A stretch of 64,000 nt of DNA from Clostridia bacterium UC5.1-1D2 (GTDB taxonomy: Bacteria; Bacillota; Clostridia; Lachnospirales; Lachnospiraceae), in the NCBI GenBank assembly GCA_001304855.1, contig BBZN01000021.1, forward strand, positions 1 to 64,000. Reading direction: 5' to 3'. This document shows positions 11,592 through 22,501 of the stretch, one piece after another (within the stretch, counting starts at the first letter, position 1; each line of letters begins with the position of its first letter). The notes beneath the pieces were generated by a model. It was given only the letters and a program-made list of their open reading frames with translations, was not told the DNA's origin and searched no databases. A program made the position numbers and the translations under genes.

Positions 11592-12367
11592 ATGATATTT
11601 GATACCCATGCACATTATGATGACGACGCATTTGACGGGGACAGAAAGGAACTTTTAGAGAGCATCAGGGAGGCGGGGGTTGGGGCTGTGATGAACGTGG
11701 CTGCTAACCTGGAGAGCTGCAAAAGCACCCTGAAGCTGGCGGAAACCTATGGGTGGATATATGGGGCTGTCGGCGTCCATCCCAGCGAAACCGGGGAGCT
11801 TTCCGGGGGAGGGGATGGAGTGGCTGAAAGCCGGTGCAGCATGAGAAGGTGAAGGCTGTGGGAGAGATCGGTCTGGACTACTACTGGGAGGAGCCGGACC
11901 ACGGAATTCAGAAGGAGTGGTTTGTGCGCCAGCTGTCGCTGGCCAGGGAGGCGGCCTTGCCTGTGATTATCCACAGCAGGGACGCTGCCAAAGATACCCT
12001 GGATATTATGAAGGGCGAGAAGGCCGGGGATATGGGAGGCGTGATCCACTGTTTCTCCTACGGAAAGGAGATTGCCAGGGAATATCTGAATATGGGTTTC
12101 TTTTTAGGGATTGGCGGCGTTGTGACGTTTAACAATGCCAAAAAGCTGAAGGAAGTGGTGGAGTACGCCCCTTTGGAATCCATTGTCCTGGAGACGGACT
12201 GCCCTTACCTGGCCCCTGCCCCCAACAGGGGGAAGCGGAATTCCTCGCTGAATCTGGGATATGTGGCTGAGGCCGTGGGCAGAATTAAGGGAGTGGACCG
12301 GCAGAAGGTTATAGAGGTTACCTGGGAGAACGGACTTAAGCTGTATGGACTTCAGGGACTGGGATGA
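11592..12367 (+). CDS. tatD: TatD family metal-dependent hydrolase / DNase (one frameshift)
   Basis: A TIM-barrel hydrolase of the TatD family, cytosolic, associated with 3'-5' nuclease activity. Visible metal-site motifs are DTHAHYD at the N-terminus, GEIGLDYYW, VIIHSRDA, HCFSY and ETDCPYLAP. The frame breaks near 11815-11835 and is repaired by one base in a G run, giving a protein of about 258 residues, the normal length. The ATG at 11592 gives MIFDTHAHYD, and AAGGAG lies at 11576-11581; a GTG one codon earlier is possible. It lies between the TraX-like gene and rsmA, a common order (metG-tatD-rsmA) in Firmicutes. Confidence 0.93.
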
Positions 12368-12427
12368 AAGCAATCAAAACAGCTCTGATGACCGATCTTT
12401 CACATAATTGTATGATTGGCAGCTGCC

Positions 12428-12464
12428 AGCTGTCCTCCGGCGCTCTGGAGGACAGCTTATTTTA
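12428..12464 (+). terminator. Terminator after tatD
   Basis: An 11-bp stem AGCTGTCCTCC / GGAGGACAGCT with an 8-nt loop is followed by TATTTTAAT. Confidence 0.85.
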
Positions 12465-12526
12465 ATTGACTTTTCCTCCTGAATGGGATACCATAATTTT
12501 AAAAGAAAATGTAAGGAAGAATCAAT

Positions 12527-13396
12527 ATGCAGAACTCGCTGGGGAATCCCAAGAATACCATAGAAATCATACAAAAGTACGAATTTGCCTTTCAAAAAAA
12601 GTTCGGTCAGAATTTTCTTATAGATACCCATGTGTTGGAGAAGATTATAGATGCGGCAGGGATTACAAAAGAGGACTGCGTGGTGGAAATCGGCCCCGGA
12701 ATAGGGACTATGACCCAGTATCTGGCCGAATACGGAGGAAGGGTGGTGGCGGTGGAGATCGACGCCAATCTCCTTCCCATTCTTGGGGAAACGCTGAAGG
12801 ATTACCCAAATGTGCAGATTATCAACGACGATATTTTAAAAGTGGACATGAACCGGCTGGTTCAGGAGTATAATAAGGGCAGGCCCGTCAAGGTGGTGGC
12901 CAACCTTCCCTACTATATTACCACGCCGATTATTATGGGGCTTTTCGAGAGCGGGGTACCCATTGACAACATAACGGTGATGGTGCAGAAGGAGGTGGCC
13001 CAGAGGATGCAGGCCGGGCCGGGCACCAAGGATTACGGCGCTTTGTCCCTGGCAGTGCAGTACTATGCAGAGGCTTATATTGTGGCCAACGTGCCCCCCA
13101 ACTGCTTTATTCCCCGGCCCAATGTGGGCTCTGCGGTGATCCGCCTTACCCGGTATCAGGAGCCGCCGGTTAAGGTGGACGATCCCCTGCTTATGTTCAG
13201 GCTAATCCGGGCCTCCTTTAACCAGAGGAGAAAGACCCTCCAGAACGGGCTGAATAATTCCCCGGAGGTTTCATTTACCAGGGAACAGATTATGTCTGCC
13301 ATCGGGAGCCTGGGCCTGTCCCCCTCTGTGAGAGGGGAGGCGCTGACCCTGGAGCAGTTCGGCCGGCTCGCCAATTATTTTACAAGAAATGCCTGA
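12527..13396 (+). CDS. rsmA: 16S rRNA (adenine1518-N6/adenine1519-N6)-dimethyltransferase
   Basis: Dimethylates two adjacent adenines in the 3'-terminal helix of 16S rRNA using SAM; also known as KsgA. The intact 289-residue protein shows the family markers: KKFGQNFLID at the N-terminus, the SAM loop VVEIGPGIGTMT, the acidic ribose-binding VAVEIDAN, the catalytic NLPYYITTP and the C-terminal ASFNQRRKTLQN. The ATG follows GTAAGGAAG at a good distance. It is separated from tatD by a terminator, so it probably has its own promoter within 12465-12526. Confidence 0.97.
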   Translation: MQNSLGNPKNTIEIIQKYEFAFQKKFGQNFLIDTHVLEKIIDAAGITKEDCVVEIGPGIGTMTQYLAEYGGRVVAVEIDANLLPILGETLKDYPNVQIINDDILKVDMNRLVQEYNKGRPVKVVANLPYYITTPIIMGLFESGVPIDNITVMVQKEVAQRMQAGPGTKDYGALSLAVQYYAEAYIVANVPPNCFIPRPNVGSAVIRLTRYQEPPVKVDDPLLMFRLIRASFNQRRKTLQNGLNNSPEVSFTREQIMSAIGSLGLSPSVRGEALTLEQFGRLANYFTRNA

Positions 13397-13495
13397 AAAA
13401 GGGGAGTTCAGGGAATACTCTAACAGACTGCCCTAAGCAGGAACCATGTTCTTAATCCAGAGAATTTATATAGAAACAGAAAGGAAGGTACGTGA

Positions 13496-15274
13496 ATGAA
13501 CAAAAAATTGGGAAAAGCCCTGGCGGTAACAGCAGCCGCAGCGGCAGCGGGCGTTGCAGCGAAGAAGCTGTGTGACAACAAGAAGGAGCAGGAGAACCAG
13601 CGGATCTCAGCCATTGAGGAGGCGGTGATGAATAACCGTGACTATGGCGACAGGAAGGCTTATCTGGTGGGGGAGGCCTGGCTGCCATGGCGGCTGCGGC
13701 CTATCTGGTCAGAGACTGCAAATTTCCCGGAAAGCAGATTACCATCTATGAGGGGATGCATATTTTAGGCGGAAGCAACGACGGAATCGGGACTCCTGAG
13801 AAGGGATTTGTATGCCGCGGCGGACGTATGCTCAATGAGGAGACGTATGAGAATTTCTGGGAGCTTTTTGATTCCATACCTTCCATCGCACAGCCCGGAC
13901 GCAGCGTCACGGAGGAGATCCTGAATTTTGACCATGCCCACCCCACCTGCGCCAAGGCAAGGCTGGTGGACAAGGACGGTAATATTCTCCCTGTAAAGTC
14001 CATGGGCTTTAACCAGGCGGACCGCATGGCCCTTCTGAAGCTTCTGACCACAGACGAGAAGAAGCTGGACAACCTGACGATTCAGGACTGGTTCAAGGAG
14101 ACGCCCCACATGTTTGAGACGAACTTCTGGTATATGTGGCAGACTACCTTTGCTTTCCAGAAATGGAGCAGCCTTTACGAATTCCGCCGCTATATGAACC
14201 GTATGATATTTGAGTTCAGCCGGATTGAGACTCTGGAAGGAGTGACAAGGACGCCCCTGAACCAGTACGACAGCGTGATCCGGCCTCTGGAATCCTATCT
14301 GAGAAAGGAAGGGGTTACGTTCGTGGAGAACTGCGAGGTAACGGATATTGATTTTGAGGACGGACACGGGATTACGGCTAAGACCCTGTATTTGAGACGG
14401 CGGGTGGAGAACGCCGAGGAGACGGAGGAGAACGGCAGTTCCTCAGAAGATTCCTATGTTAACGAGACCGTTGAGCTGAAACGCAGCGATATCTGTATTA
14501 TGACCAACGCCTGCATGACGGACAGCGCAACCCTGGGAGATATGTATACACCGGCTCCGGCCCCCCTTCAGAAGCCTGTCAGCGGCGAGCTTTGGGCCAA
14601 GGTGGCAGCCAAGAAGCCGGGTCTGGGAAATCCTGAGCCCTTCTTCTCCAAACCACAGGAGAGCAACTGGCTCAGCTTCACCGTTACCTGCAAGGGCGAT
14701 GAAATTTTAAAGACCATTGAGAACTTACGGGAAATGTTCCCGGCAGCGGCGCGCTCATGACATTCAAGGATTCCAGCTGGCTTATGAGCAGCGTGGTGGC
14801 GGCACAGCCGCATTTTATAAACCAGCCTGAGGATATGACGATTTTCTGGGGCTATGGTTTATACACCGAAGCGATAGGCGATTATGTGAAGAAGCCTATG
14901 AAGGACTGCACCGGACAGGAGCTGTTAAACGAATATCTTCACCATCTTCATATCTCGGAGGAGAGGATTGCAGAGCTGATGAAGACGGTGGTAAATGTAA
15001 TCCCCTGCTACATGCCTTATGTGGACGCCAGTTTGAGCCCCGCAAATACAGCGACCGGCCTCAGGTAATCCCCGCAGGCTCCACCAACTTTGCCATGGTG
15101 AGCCAGTTTGTGGAGATTCCTGATGATATGGTATTTACAGAGGAGTATTCTGTCCGCGCCGCAAGGATTGCCGTGTACGGCCTGATGGATGTTAAGAAGA
15201 GAATCTGCCCTGTAACCCCATACAACAGGCAGCCTAAGATCCTTTTGAAGGCTCTTAAAAAAGCATATATGTAA
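13496..15274 (+). CDS. ohyA: Oleate hydratase with hydrophobic N-terminal extension (frameshifted)
   Basis: An FAD-dependent hydratase (formerly myosin-cross-reactive antigen) that adds water to the cis double bond of unsaturated fatty acids to give 10-hydroxy acids, a detoxifying reaction in gut bacteria. The FAD loop, repaired to YLVGGGLAAMAAAAYLV, begins near residue 55; EGMHILGGSNDG, MWQTTFAFQKWSS and DAQFEPRKYSDRP are family signatures. Breaks at about 13672, 14742 and 15026 are each repaired by one base. The first about 50 residues (MNKKLGKALAVTAAAAAAG and a charged linker) precede the usual N-terminus and look like a membrane-associating segment. It appears to be a single-gene unit with a good AGGAAGG site. 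Identity is secure; the role of the extension is inference. Confidence 0.95.
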
Positions 15275-15368
15275 ACCAGGGCTCCAGAGCGCCCGGCGGG
15301 AAGGCAGGTGAAGATTGCCTTTTTGGATGTACGGATACGTTCCGGCATAAAGGAGAGAAGCTAAATCG

Positions 15369-15767
15369 ATGATATTCATAGGAGGAATCAGCCAGGGGCA
15401 GAAGATTCTGAATTACGTGAAAACGGTCATATGCGGCAGGTGTGGAGGCTACGGCCGCTATCAGGTGTATATGACCTACATGTACTTCAGTTTTTTCTTC
15501 ATCCCGCTGTTTAAGTGGAACAAGCGGTTCTATGTAAAGATGACCTGCTGCGGAGCCGTCTATGAGCTGGATCCGGAGAAGGGAACGGCTATACTCCACG
15601 GCCGGCAGGTGGATATTACCCAGTCGGATTTGACGCTGGCCCAGGAGGGCGGCCGGAGAAGCTCCTGGGAAAACGGAGCCTATAAGGTGTGGAAGAAATG
15701 CGGCCGCTGCGGCTATGAGACGGAGGAGGATTTTGAATTCTGTCCCAAGTGCGGAACAAAGCTGTGA
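15369..15767 (+). CDS. Zinc-ribbon domain protein
   Basis: An intact 132-residue protein. The N-terminal part has a CGRCGG knuckle followed by a hydrophobic, aromatic stretch (YMYFSFFFIPLF), then CC, and the C-terminus carries a classic zinc ribbon, CGRCGY..FCPKCGTKL. Proteins of this layout are common in Lachnospiraceae and have no assigned function. The ATG at 15369 follows AGGAG at 15351-15355 with rather long spacing. It lies between ohyA and the trp leader and is probably cotranscribed with neither. Confidence 0.75.
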   Translation: MIFIGGISQGQKILNYVKTVICGRCGGYGRYQVYMTYMYFSFFFIPLFKWNKRFYVKMTCCGAVYELDPEKGTAILHGRQVDITQSDLTLAQEGGRRSSWENGAYKVWKKCGRCGYETEEDFEFCPKCGTKL

Positions 15768-15794
15768 TGGCATAAGCGAAACCTACAGGTCTGT

Positions 15795-15823
15795 CCCCGG
15801 GCGTCTTATAAGACTGCCCGGGG
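15795..15823. terminator. Strong hairpin after the zinc-ribbon gene
   Basis: A perfect 8-bp stem CCCCGGGC / GCCCGGGG encloses a second palindrome, GTCTTATAAGAC. No T tract follows, so termination is likely but not certain. Confidence 0.5.
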
Positions 15824-15935
15824 GCTGTCCATTCATTGGAACCCTTCAGCCCCGCATCTTCTTGACCGAAAAAACGGTCAGGAAGCATCGGATGTCCATC
15901 TATTTATACTAACTTTAAAAATTTCCAAAAAATAG

Positions 15936-15964
15936 TTGACATTTTAAAATGATGTGATTATAAT
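15936..15964 (+). promoter_or_regulatory. Sigma-A promoter of the trp operon
   Basis: Perfect consensus hexamers: TTGACA at 15936-15941 and TATAAT at 15959-15964 with a 17-base spacer, immediately upstream of the T-box leader. Confidence 0.95.
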
Positions 15965-15989
15965 GAGTTCAACATTAAAATAAACATTT

Positions 15990-16370
15990 GAAACTGTTGA
16001 GCAGGAGTAAGTAAGATTGTAGTTCCAGGCGCAGAGAGCTTCCGGCCGGTGTAAGGAAGCGTTGGGATATAGTCCGAATGGACCTGTAAGGGCAGCTGGA
16101 AACCGGAAGAAGGAAGTAACCGGGAGTATGGGCTGACGGGTATCCCACCGTTACCAGGGAGGACGCATGATGGTGCGTTGCAGAGCGGGCGTATTTTTTA
16201 TAGTTCTGTTCGGACGTTGCATCAGGTTATGAGATAACTTGATGTTTTTTATTTTCCGTGACAGAATCAACGCCAACCAGGGTGGTACCGCAGAAGTTTG
16301 ATTGAAAAGCTTTTGTCCCTGCCGATTACCGTTACAGGTAGCCGGCAGAGACAGGGGCTTTTCTTTTTTT
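15990..16370 (+). promoter_or_regulatory. T-box riboswitch responding to tRNA-Trp
   Basis: The leader shows the T-box elements in order: GGAGTAAG near the stem I base, AGAGAG at 16033-16038, the apical GGTG-AAGG, and a specifier loop GAATGGACC whose TGG codon (16079-16081) reads tryptophan. The antiterminator box AGGGTGGTACCGC starts at 16279. The competing terminator pairs GAAAAGCTTTTGTCCCTGCCG-region bases (from 16304) with CGGCAGAGACAGGGGC (from 16343) and ends in a T run at 16362-16370. Uncharged tRNA-Trp should favour readthrough into trpE. Confidence 0.95.
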
Positions 16371-16518
16371 GCCTCCCGGCGTCTTACAAGGACGCTGCGG
16401 GCCATGGAACATTTGCACCCACCGATCATTTGTACGGCTATTAGCCGGAGAAGAAGGCAGTCCGTCCTGAAACCGCAGCAATCTGAAAATGATACAATCC
16501 GGAAAGGAGCTGACACAT

Positions 16519-18100
16519 ATGATTATCCCCAGCTGTGAAGAAATATTAAATATATCGCCCAGATATGACATCATTCCCCTCTGCAGAGAGGTATATGCAG
16601 ACGTGGTAACACCCATCACCCTTTTGCGCCGTCTTGCCGGGCGGAGCAAGCGGTTTTACCTTCTGGAGAGTATTGAGGGAGGGGAAAAATGGGGGCGCTA
16701 TTCTTTTTTGGGATACGACCCGGTGATGCGCGTTACCTGTAGGAAGGGTACTGTAAAACTGGAGAGCCAGGTGGAGGGAATTCCTTCTCAGCAGATTGAC
16801 ACCTGCAATCCGCTTCAGGTTCTGAGAGAAATCCTGGGCCTGTACAAATCTCCCCGGTTAAAAGGCCAGCCTCCCTTCACCGGCGGTTTTGTAGGATACT
16901 TTGCCTACGCCATGATCGGATATGCAGAGCCGGAACTGAAGATATCCAGGGGAGAGGCCAATGATTATGACCTTATGCTCTTTGACAAGGTTATCGCCTA
17001 TGACCATCTGAAGCAGAAGATAGCCATTGTGGTGAATATGAAGACAGGAAGTTTCGGCAGAGCCGGGGCGTCCGAACCGGAGCTGGTAAAAACGGCGGGG
17101 CCCAATGGGAGGGAACAGATCCCGGGGGCTGGGAGGCCGGAGGAAACCGGGACCTGGAATATCTGATGAAGGAGTACGGAAGGGCCTGTGCAGACATAGA
17201 AACCATTGCCTCCCTGATTCATGAAACCAGCCCTCTGGAAAAGCAGGTTTCTGCTGAAAGGCCCGTGTTTACCTGCAATGTGTCAAAGGAGGAGTATTGC
17301 ACCATGGTGGAGAGGGCCAAGGCGTACATTCTGGAGGGAGACATTTTCCAGGCGGTAATATCCAGAAGGTTTACCAGTTCCTATGAGGGAAGCCTGTTAA
17401 ACGCCTACCGGGTGCTGAGAACGACCAACCCTTCCCCCTACATGGTTTACATGAACATAGACCAGGATGAGATTATAAGCACGTCCCCGGAAACCCTGGT
17501 CCGTCTCAACAACGGACGGCTCACCACCTTTCCTGTGGCAGGCTCCCGGCCAAGAGGGGCCACGGAGGAGGAGGACAAAAGGCTGGAAAGGGAACTGCTG
17601 GCGGACGTAAAGGAGCTGGCAGAGCACAATATGCTGGTGGATCTGGGACGGAACGATATAGGGCGGATTGCAGCCCTGGGATCGGTGGAGGTGACGGAAT
17701 ACCAGATGGTTCACAGATATTCCAAAATCATGCATATCTGCTCTCAGGTGGAGGGAGATATACAGCCCGGCTTAGACGGCTGCTCTGCAGTGGAGGCCCT
17801 CCTTCCCGCAGGCACCCTGTCAGGGGCGCGAAGATTCGGGCCTGCCAGATTATAGAGGAGCTGGAGGGGATTCCCAGAGGAGTGTACGGAGGCGCGCTGG
17901 GATATCTGGATTTCACCGGAAACCTGGACACCTGCATCGCTATCCGCATGGCGGTAAAGCAGAATGGAAGGGTTACGGTACAGGCAGGAGGCGGAATTGT
18001 GGCGGACAGCGTGCCGGAGCTGGAGTATGAGGAGTCGGCCAACAAGGCAAAAGCAGTGATAAACGCCATCATCAACGCAGGGGAGGTCAATGACAGATGA
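16519..18100 (+). CDS. trpE: Anthranilate synthase component I (two frameshifts)
   Basis: Converts chorismate to anthranilate with ammonia from TrpG, the first step of tryptophan synthesis. The tryptophan feedback motif is [17 protein letters not shown] near residue 50, and the catalytic chorismate-binding half has [39 protein letters not shown] and [10 protein letters not shown] (repaired). Breaks near 17140 and 17829 are each repaired by one base. The ATG at 16519 follows AAGGAG at 16504-16509; an in-frame ATG ten codons earlier lacks such a site. First gene of trpEGDCFBA, controlled by the T-box. Its stop overlaps the trpG start as ATGA. Confidence 0.96.
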
Positions 18101-18665
18101 TATTGCTGATAGATAATTACGACAGCTTTTCCTACAACCTGGTGCAGATGGTTGGAAGCATAGGGCCTGAGGTGCAGGTGGTGAGAAACGATAAGATTAC
18201 GGTGGAGGAGATACGGGAGATGGCTCCCAGCCATCTGATTCTGTCCCCCGGCCCAGGATATCCCGGTGACGCGGGAATTCTGGAGGATGCAGTGTTAAAG
18301 CTGAAAGGAGAAATGCCGATTCTGGGCGTGTGCCTGGGACACCAGGGATATGTGAAGCCTTCGGCGGCGCCGTCGTCCACGCCAAAAAGCTGATGCATGG
18401 CAAGCAGAGCCGCATCCGGCTCAAAGAGGGGAGCCTGCTTTTCAAGGGCCTTCCCCCCACCATTGAGGCAGCCAGATACCATTCCCTGGCCGCCGACGAG
18501 GAGACGCTGCCCCGGGAGCTCCAGGTGATTGCATGGGACGGCCAGGACGGGGAAGTGATGGCGGTGGAGCACAGGAAATATCCGGTTTACGGCCTTCAGT
18601 TTCACCCTGAATCCATCCTGACGCCGGATGGGAGACAGATACTTGAAAATTTTATCGCATTATAA
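18097..18665 (+). CDS. trpG: Anthranilate synthase component II, glutamine amidotransferase (one frameshift)
   Basis: Releases ammonia from glutamine for TrpE. The class I amidotransferase triad is visible: the nucleophile in GVCLGHQ and the His/Glu of LQFHPES; the N-terminus [15 protein letters not shown] and SPGPGYP are family hallmarks. The break near 18345 follows GHQ and is repaired by one G, giving [11 protein letters not shown]. About 189 residues, the usual stand-alone length with no fusion to trpD. It overlaps trpE by four bases (ATGA), so translation is probably coupled. Confidence 0.96.
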
Positions 18666-18723
18666 ACGGGAGGCGGGAGACTGCAGGGCAGCCACAGCCT
18701 GCCGGCCACAAGGAGGAATAATT

Positions 18724-19768
18724 ATGATTCAGGAAGCGATTCACAGTTTGGTAGAGAAGAAGGATTTGGATTTTAATATGACAAAGGCGGTTATGGATGA
18801 GATTATGAGCGGCGACGCCACCCAGGCTCAGATATCCTCGTTTTTGACAGCCTCAGGATGAAGGGGGAAACCATCGACGAGATAACAGCCTGCGCTACCG
18901 TCATGCGGGATAAGGGCGTAAAGCTGACCCCTCCGTTTCCGGTGATGGATATTGTGGGGACGGGAGGGGACGAGGCGGGCACCTTCAATATCTCCACCAC
19001 CAGCGCATTTATAGCAGCGGCCGGCGGCATCCATGTGGCAAAACACGGAAACCGCAGCGTGTCCAGCAAAAGCGGGGCCGCGGATGTGCTGGAACGGCTG
19101 GGAGCGAAGCTTCCCTCACTGCGGAGCAGGCGGAGGAAGTCCTGGAGAAAACCGGCATGTGCTTTCTCTTTGCGCCGGCCTACCACTCCTCCATGAAGTA
19201 TGCCGCTCCTGTGAGAAAGGAGATCGGAATCAGGAGTATTTTCAATATTCTGGGACCCTTGTCCAACCCTGCAGGCGCGTCTATGCAGCTTCTGGGGGTT
19301 TACAGCAGGGATCTGGTGGAGCCCCTGGCCCAGGTGCTGGCTAATCTGGGAGTCAAGCGGGGAATGGCAGTGTGCGGCGGAGACGGGCTGGACGAAGCCA
19401 CCCTCACAGGGCCCACCCATGTGTGCGAGATTCGGTTCGGAGAGCTGACCTCCTATGATATGAGGCCGGAGGAGCTGGGCCTGGCCTGCTGCAGGCTGGA
19501 GGAGCTTATAGGAGGGACGCCTGAGGAAAATGCGGTCATAACAAGGGATATACTGGCAGGCAGGCTTACCGGGCCCAAGCGGGATGTGGCAGTGTTAAAT
19601 GCAGCAGTGAGCCTGTATCTGGGCATTGATGACTGTACGGTGAAGGACTGTGTGATTAAGGCCCAGGGGCTCATAGACTCCGGAGCGGCTTTGAGAAAAC
19701 TGGAGGAGTTCGTGGCGGCCACCAATGGGGCGGCGCAGCCTGCCGGGGAGGAGGGGAAGGCCTCATGA
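18724..19768 (+). CDS. trpD: Anthranilate phosphoribosyltransferase (two frameshifts)
   Basis: Transfers phosphoribose from PRPP to anthranilate. The PRPP-binding motifs [17 protein letters not shown] and [17 protein letters not shown], plus [11 protein letters not shown] and [10 protein letters not shown], mark the family. Breaks near 18850 and 19115 are each repaired by one base; the second restores [17 protein letters not shown]. The ATG follows AAGGAGGAATAATT. The tail after about residue 335 ([14 protein letters not shown]) is a low-complexity extension. Its TGA overlaps the trpC ATG. Confidence 0.95.
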
Positions 19769-20575
19769 TACTGGATACCATAGCTGCGTCCACCAGAAAA
19801 CGGGTGGATAGGAGGAAAGAGGCGGCGCCTGAAAAGAAATGATGAAGCTGGCTTACAGGGAGCTGGAGCACAGCCCGTCAAGAGGGCGGCTCCCCTTTCG
19901 GGAGGCTCTCAGAAAGCCGGGAATTTCCTTCATCTGTGAGGTAAAGAAGGCCTCCCCCTCCAAGGTCTTATAGCGCTGGATTTCCCCTATGTAACGATTG
20001 CAAAGGAGTACGAGGCGGCCGGGGCTGACGCGGTGTCGGTTCTGACAGAACCGGAATTTTTTCTGGGGGATAACCGCTATCTGGAGGAGATCCGCCGGGC
20101 GGTGAGCCTGCCTCTGCTCCGGAAAGACTTTACCATCGACCCCTATCAGATATATGAGGCCAAAACTCTTGGGGCCAGCGCGGTTCTTTTGATTGTATCC
20201 CTTTTAAAGAAGGATCAGTTAAAAGAATATCTCGCTATCTGCAGGGAGCTGGAACTGAGCGCTCTCACCGAGGCCCATTCTGAGGAGGAGGTTGCCGCAG
20301 CGGCCGAGGCCGGAGCGGAGATTCTGGGGATCAATAACCGGAATCTGAAAACCTTTGAGGTGGATTTCTCCAATGCCCTGCGCCTCCGGCATTTGGTGGA
20401 TAAGGATACTCTTTTTGTAGCAGAGAGCGGAATCTCCAGCGGGGAGGATATCAAGGCCTTGTCCGGGGCCGGAGTGGACGCAGCGCTCATCGGGGAAACT
20501 CTGATGCGGGCTGCCGATAAAAGAAAAGAGTTGGAAAGGCTGAGAGAAGGGGAAAAAAGCCTGGGAACATCATAA
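19765..20575 (+). CDS. trpC: Indole-3-glycerol phosphate synthase (two frameshifts)
   Basis: Closes the indole ring from CdRP. Barrel motifs ICEVKKASPSKG (repaired), SVLTEPEFFLG, LLRKDFTIDPYQI, GINNRNLKTFEVD and FVAESGI are all characteristic. Breaks near 19838 and 19968 are each repaired by one G. The ATG at 19765 overlaps the trpD stop. A separate gene, not fused to trpF as in enteric bacteria. Confidence 0.95.
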
Positions 20576-20585
20576 GGAGGGCGGT

Positions 20586-21248
20586 ATGGAACCATGCAAG
20601 ATTAAAATCTGCGGCCTCAGCCGCTTTGCGGATATAATGGCTGTCAATGAGGCCCGGCCGGATTACGCAGGCTTTGTGTTTGCGGACAGCAGCCGGAGGG
20701 TTACCCCGGATAAGGCCAGACAGCTGAAAAAAGAGCTGGCTCCGGGAATCAGGGCAGTGGGTGTATTTGTCAATGCGAATATACATGAGATACGCCGGCT
20801 GGCCGGGGAGGGCTCCAGCCCTGTAATAGATGTGATTCAGCTCCACGGAGACGAGGACGAAGCTTATATACGCCGCCTTAAGGCTTACACGGATCTGCCT
20901 GTGATCAAGGCGGTGAGGGCCAAAAGCAGGAAGCAGATACTGGAAGCTGCCAAACTGCCCTGTGAATTTCTGCTTCTGGATACCTACACAAAAGGGCAGT
21001 ACGGCGGCAGCGGGCGTTCCTTTGACTGGAACCTGATTCCCCGCCTGGAAAAGCCTTACTTTCTGGCCGGAGGAATCCGTCAGGAGAATCTGGAGGCGGC
21101 GGCATCCATGCGTCCATACTGCATTGATGTGAGCAGTGCGGTGGAGACGGAGGGAAGGAAGGACGGCAGGAAGATCCTGGAGATGGTTCAAGCGCTGCAA
21201 AAGCTGAACCTCCAATACAGCCGGACGGAAAAGCCGGCAGGGGACTGA
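20586..21248 (+). CDS. trpF: Phosphoribosylanthranilate isomerase
   Basis: The Amadori isomerase between TrpD and TrpC. The intact 220-residue barrel shows KICGLSR with the catalytic Cys, DYAGFVFADSSRRV, VIQLHGDED, LLLDTYTKGQYGGSGRSFDW with the catalytic Asp, and DVSSAVETEGRKD. It is the only gene of the operon with no frame break, and follows trpC by ten bases with a GGAGG site. Confidence 0.97.
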   Translation: MEPCKIKICGLSRFADIMAVNEARPDYAGFVFADSSRRVTPDKARQLKKELAPGIRAVGVFVNANIHEIRRLAGEGSSPVIDVIQLHGDEDEAYIRRLKAYTDLPVIKAVRAKSRKQILEAAKLPCEFLLLDTYTKGQYGGSGRSFDWNLIPRLEKPYFLAGGIRQENLEAAASMRPYCIDVSSAVETEGRKDGRKILEMVQALQKLNLQYSRTEKPAGD

Positions 21249-21319
21249 CCTGCCATTAGCGGGATTCATGTAAGTGAGAAAATAAATTTTATACCACCAA
21301 ACAAAAGGAGCAAAACACC

Positions 21320-22501
21320 ATGTCAAAAGGAAGATTCGGAATTCACGGCGGCCAGTTTATACCGGAAACCCTGATGAGCGCCGTAACAGAGCTGGAAGCA
21401 GCTTATGAACATTACAGGGAAGATCCGGAATTTAAAAGGGAACTGAAGTACCTTCTGGAGGAGTACACAGGAAGGCCTTCCCGCCTGTATTTTGCAGAAA
21501 AAATGACAAAGGATCTGGGGGAGCCAGGATATACCTGAAGCGGGAGGATTTAAACCACACCGGTTCCCATAAAATCAACAATGCCCTGGGTCAGGTTCTT
21601 CTGGCTAAAAAGATGGGAAAGACCAGAGTCATAGCAGAGACGGGAGCAGGCCAACACGGCGTGGCTACCGCCACTGCGGCGGCTCTCATGGGCATGGAGT
21701 GCGAAGTGTTTATGGGCAGGGAGGATACGGACCGCCAGGCCCTGAACGTATACAGGATGGAGCTTTTGGGGGCCAAGGTTCACCCTGTCACCAGCGGAAC
21801 CCAGACCTTGAAGGATGCGGTAAACGAAACCCTAAGAGAGTGGACCAGCCGGATTGCAGACACTCACTATGTCATCGGATCCGTGATGGGCCCTCATCCC
21901 TTTCCCAAGATGGTCCGGGATTTCCAGAGCGTCATCGGACGGGAGATCAAGGCCCAGCTTAAGGAAAAGGAAGGAAAGCTTCCCGACATGGTAATCGCCT
22001 GCGTGGGAGGCGGCAGCAACGCTATGGGGGCCTTTTATGAATTTATAAAGGATGAGAGCGTAAAGCTGGTGGGCTGCGAGGCTGCGGGCCTGGGTGTGGA
22101 GACGGAGAAGAATGCCGCTACCATAGCTACAGGACGGGTGGGCATATTCCACGGCATGAAATCATATTTCTGCCAGGATGCCTATGGGCAGATTGCGCTG
22201 TGTACTCCATTTCCGCAGGGCTGGACTATCCGGGAATCGGGCCTGAGCACGCCTTCCTCCACGACAGCGGCAGAGCGGAGTATGTGCCTGTGACGGACAG
22301 CGAGGCAGTGGACTCTTTCGAGTACCTGTCCCGGATGGAGGGAATTATTCCGGCAGTGGAGAGCGCCCACGCCGTGTCCTATGCAAGAAAGGCGGCGCCT
22401 CTATGGGCAGGGATCAGGTTATCGTGATCAATCTCTCGGGAAGAGGGGACAAGGACGTGGCGGCAATCGCAAGATACAGGGGGGTAGAGCTTTATGAATA
22501 G
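21320..22501 (+). CDS. trpB: Tryptophan synthase beta chain (three frameshifts)
   Basis: PLP enzyme that joins indole to serine. [16 protein letters not shown] at the start, [21 protein letters not shown] with the PLP lysine, [16 protein letters not shown] and [12 protein letters not shown] (phosphate loop) identify it. Breaks near 21520, 22203 and 22400 are each repaired by one base. The stop TAG (22499-22501) overlaps the trpA start. A 71-base gap separates it from trpF; the start has AAAAGGAGC. Confidence 0.96.
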
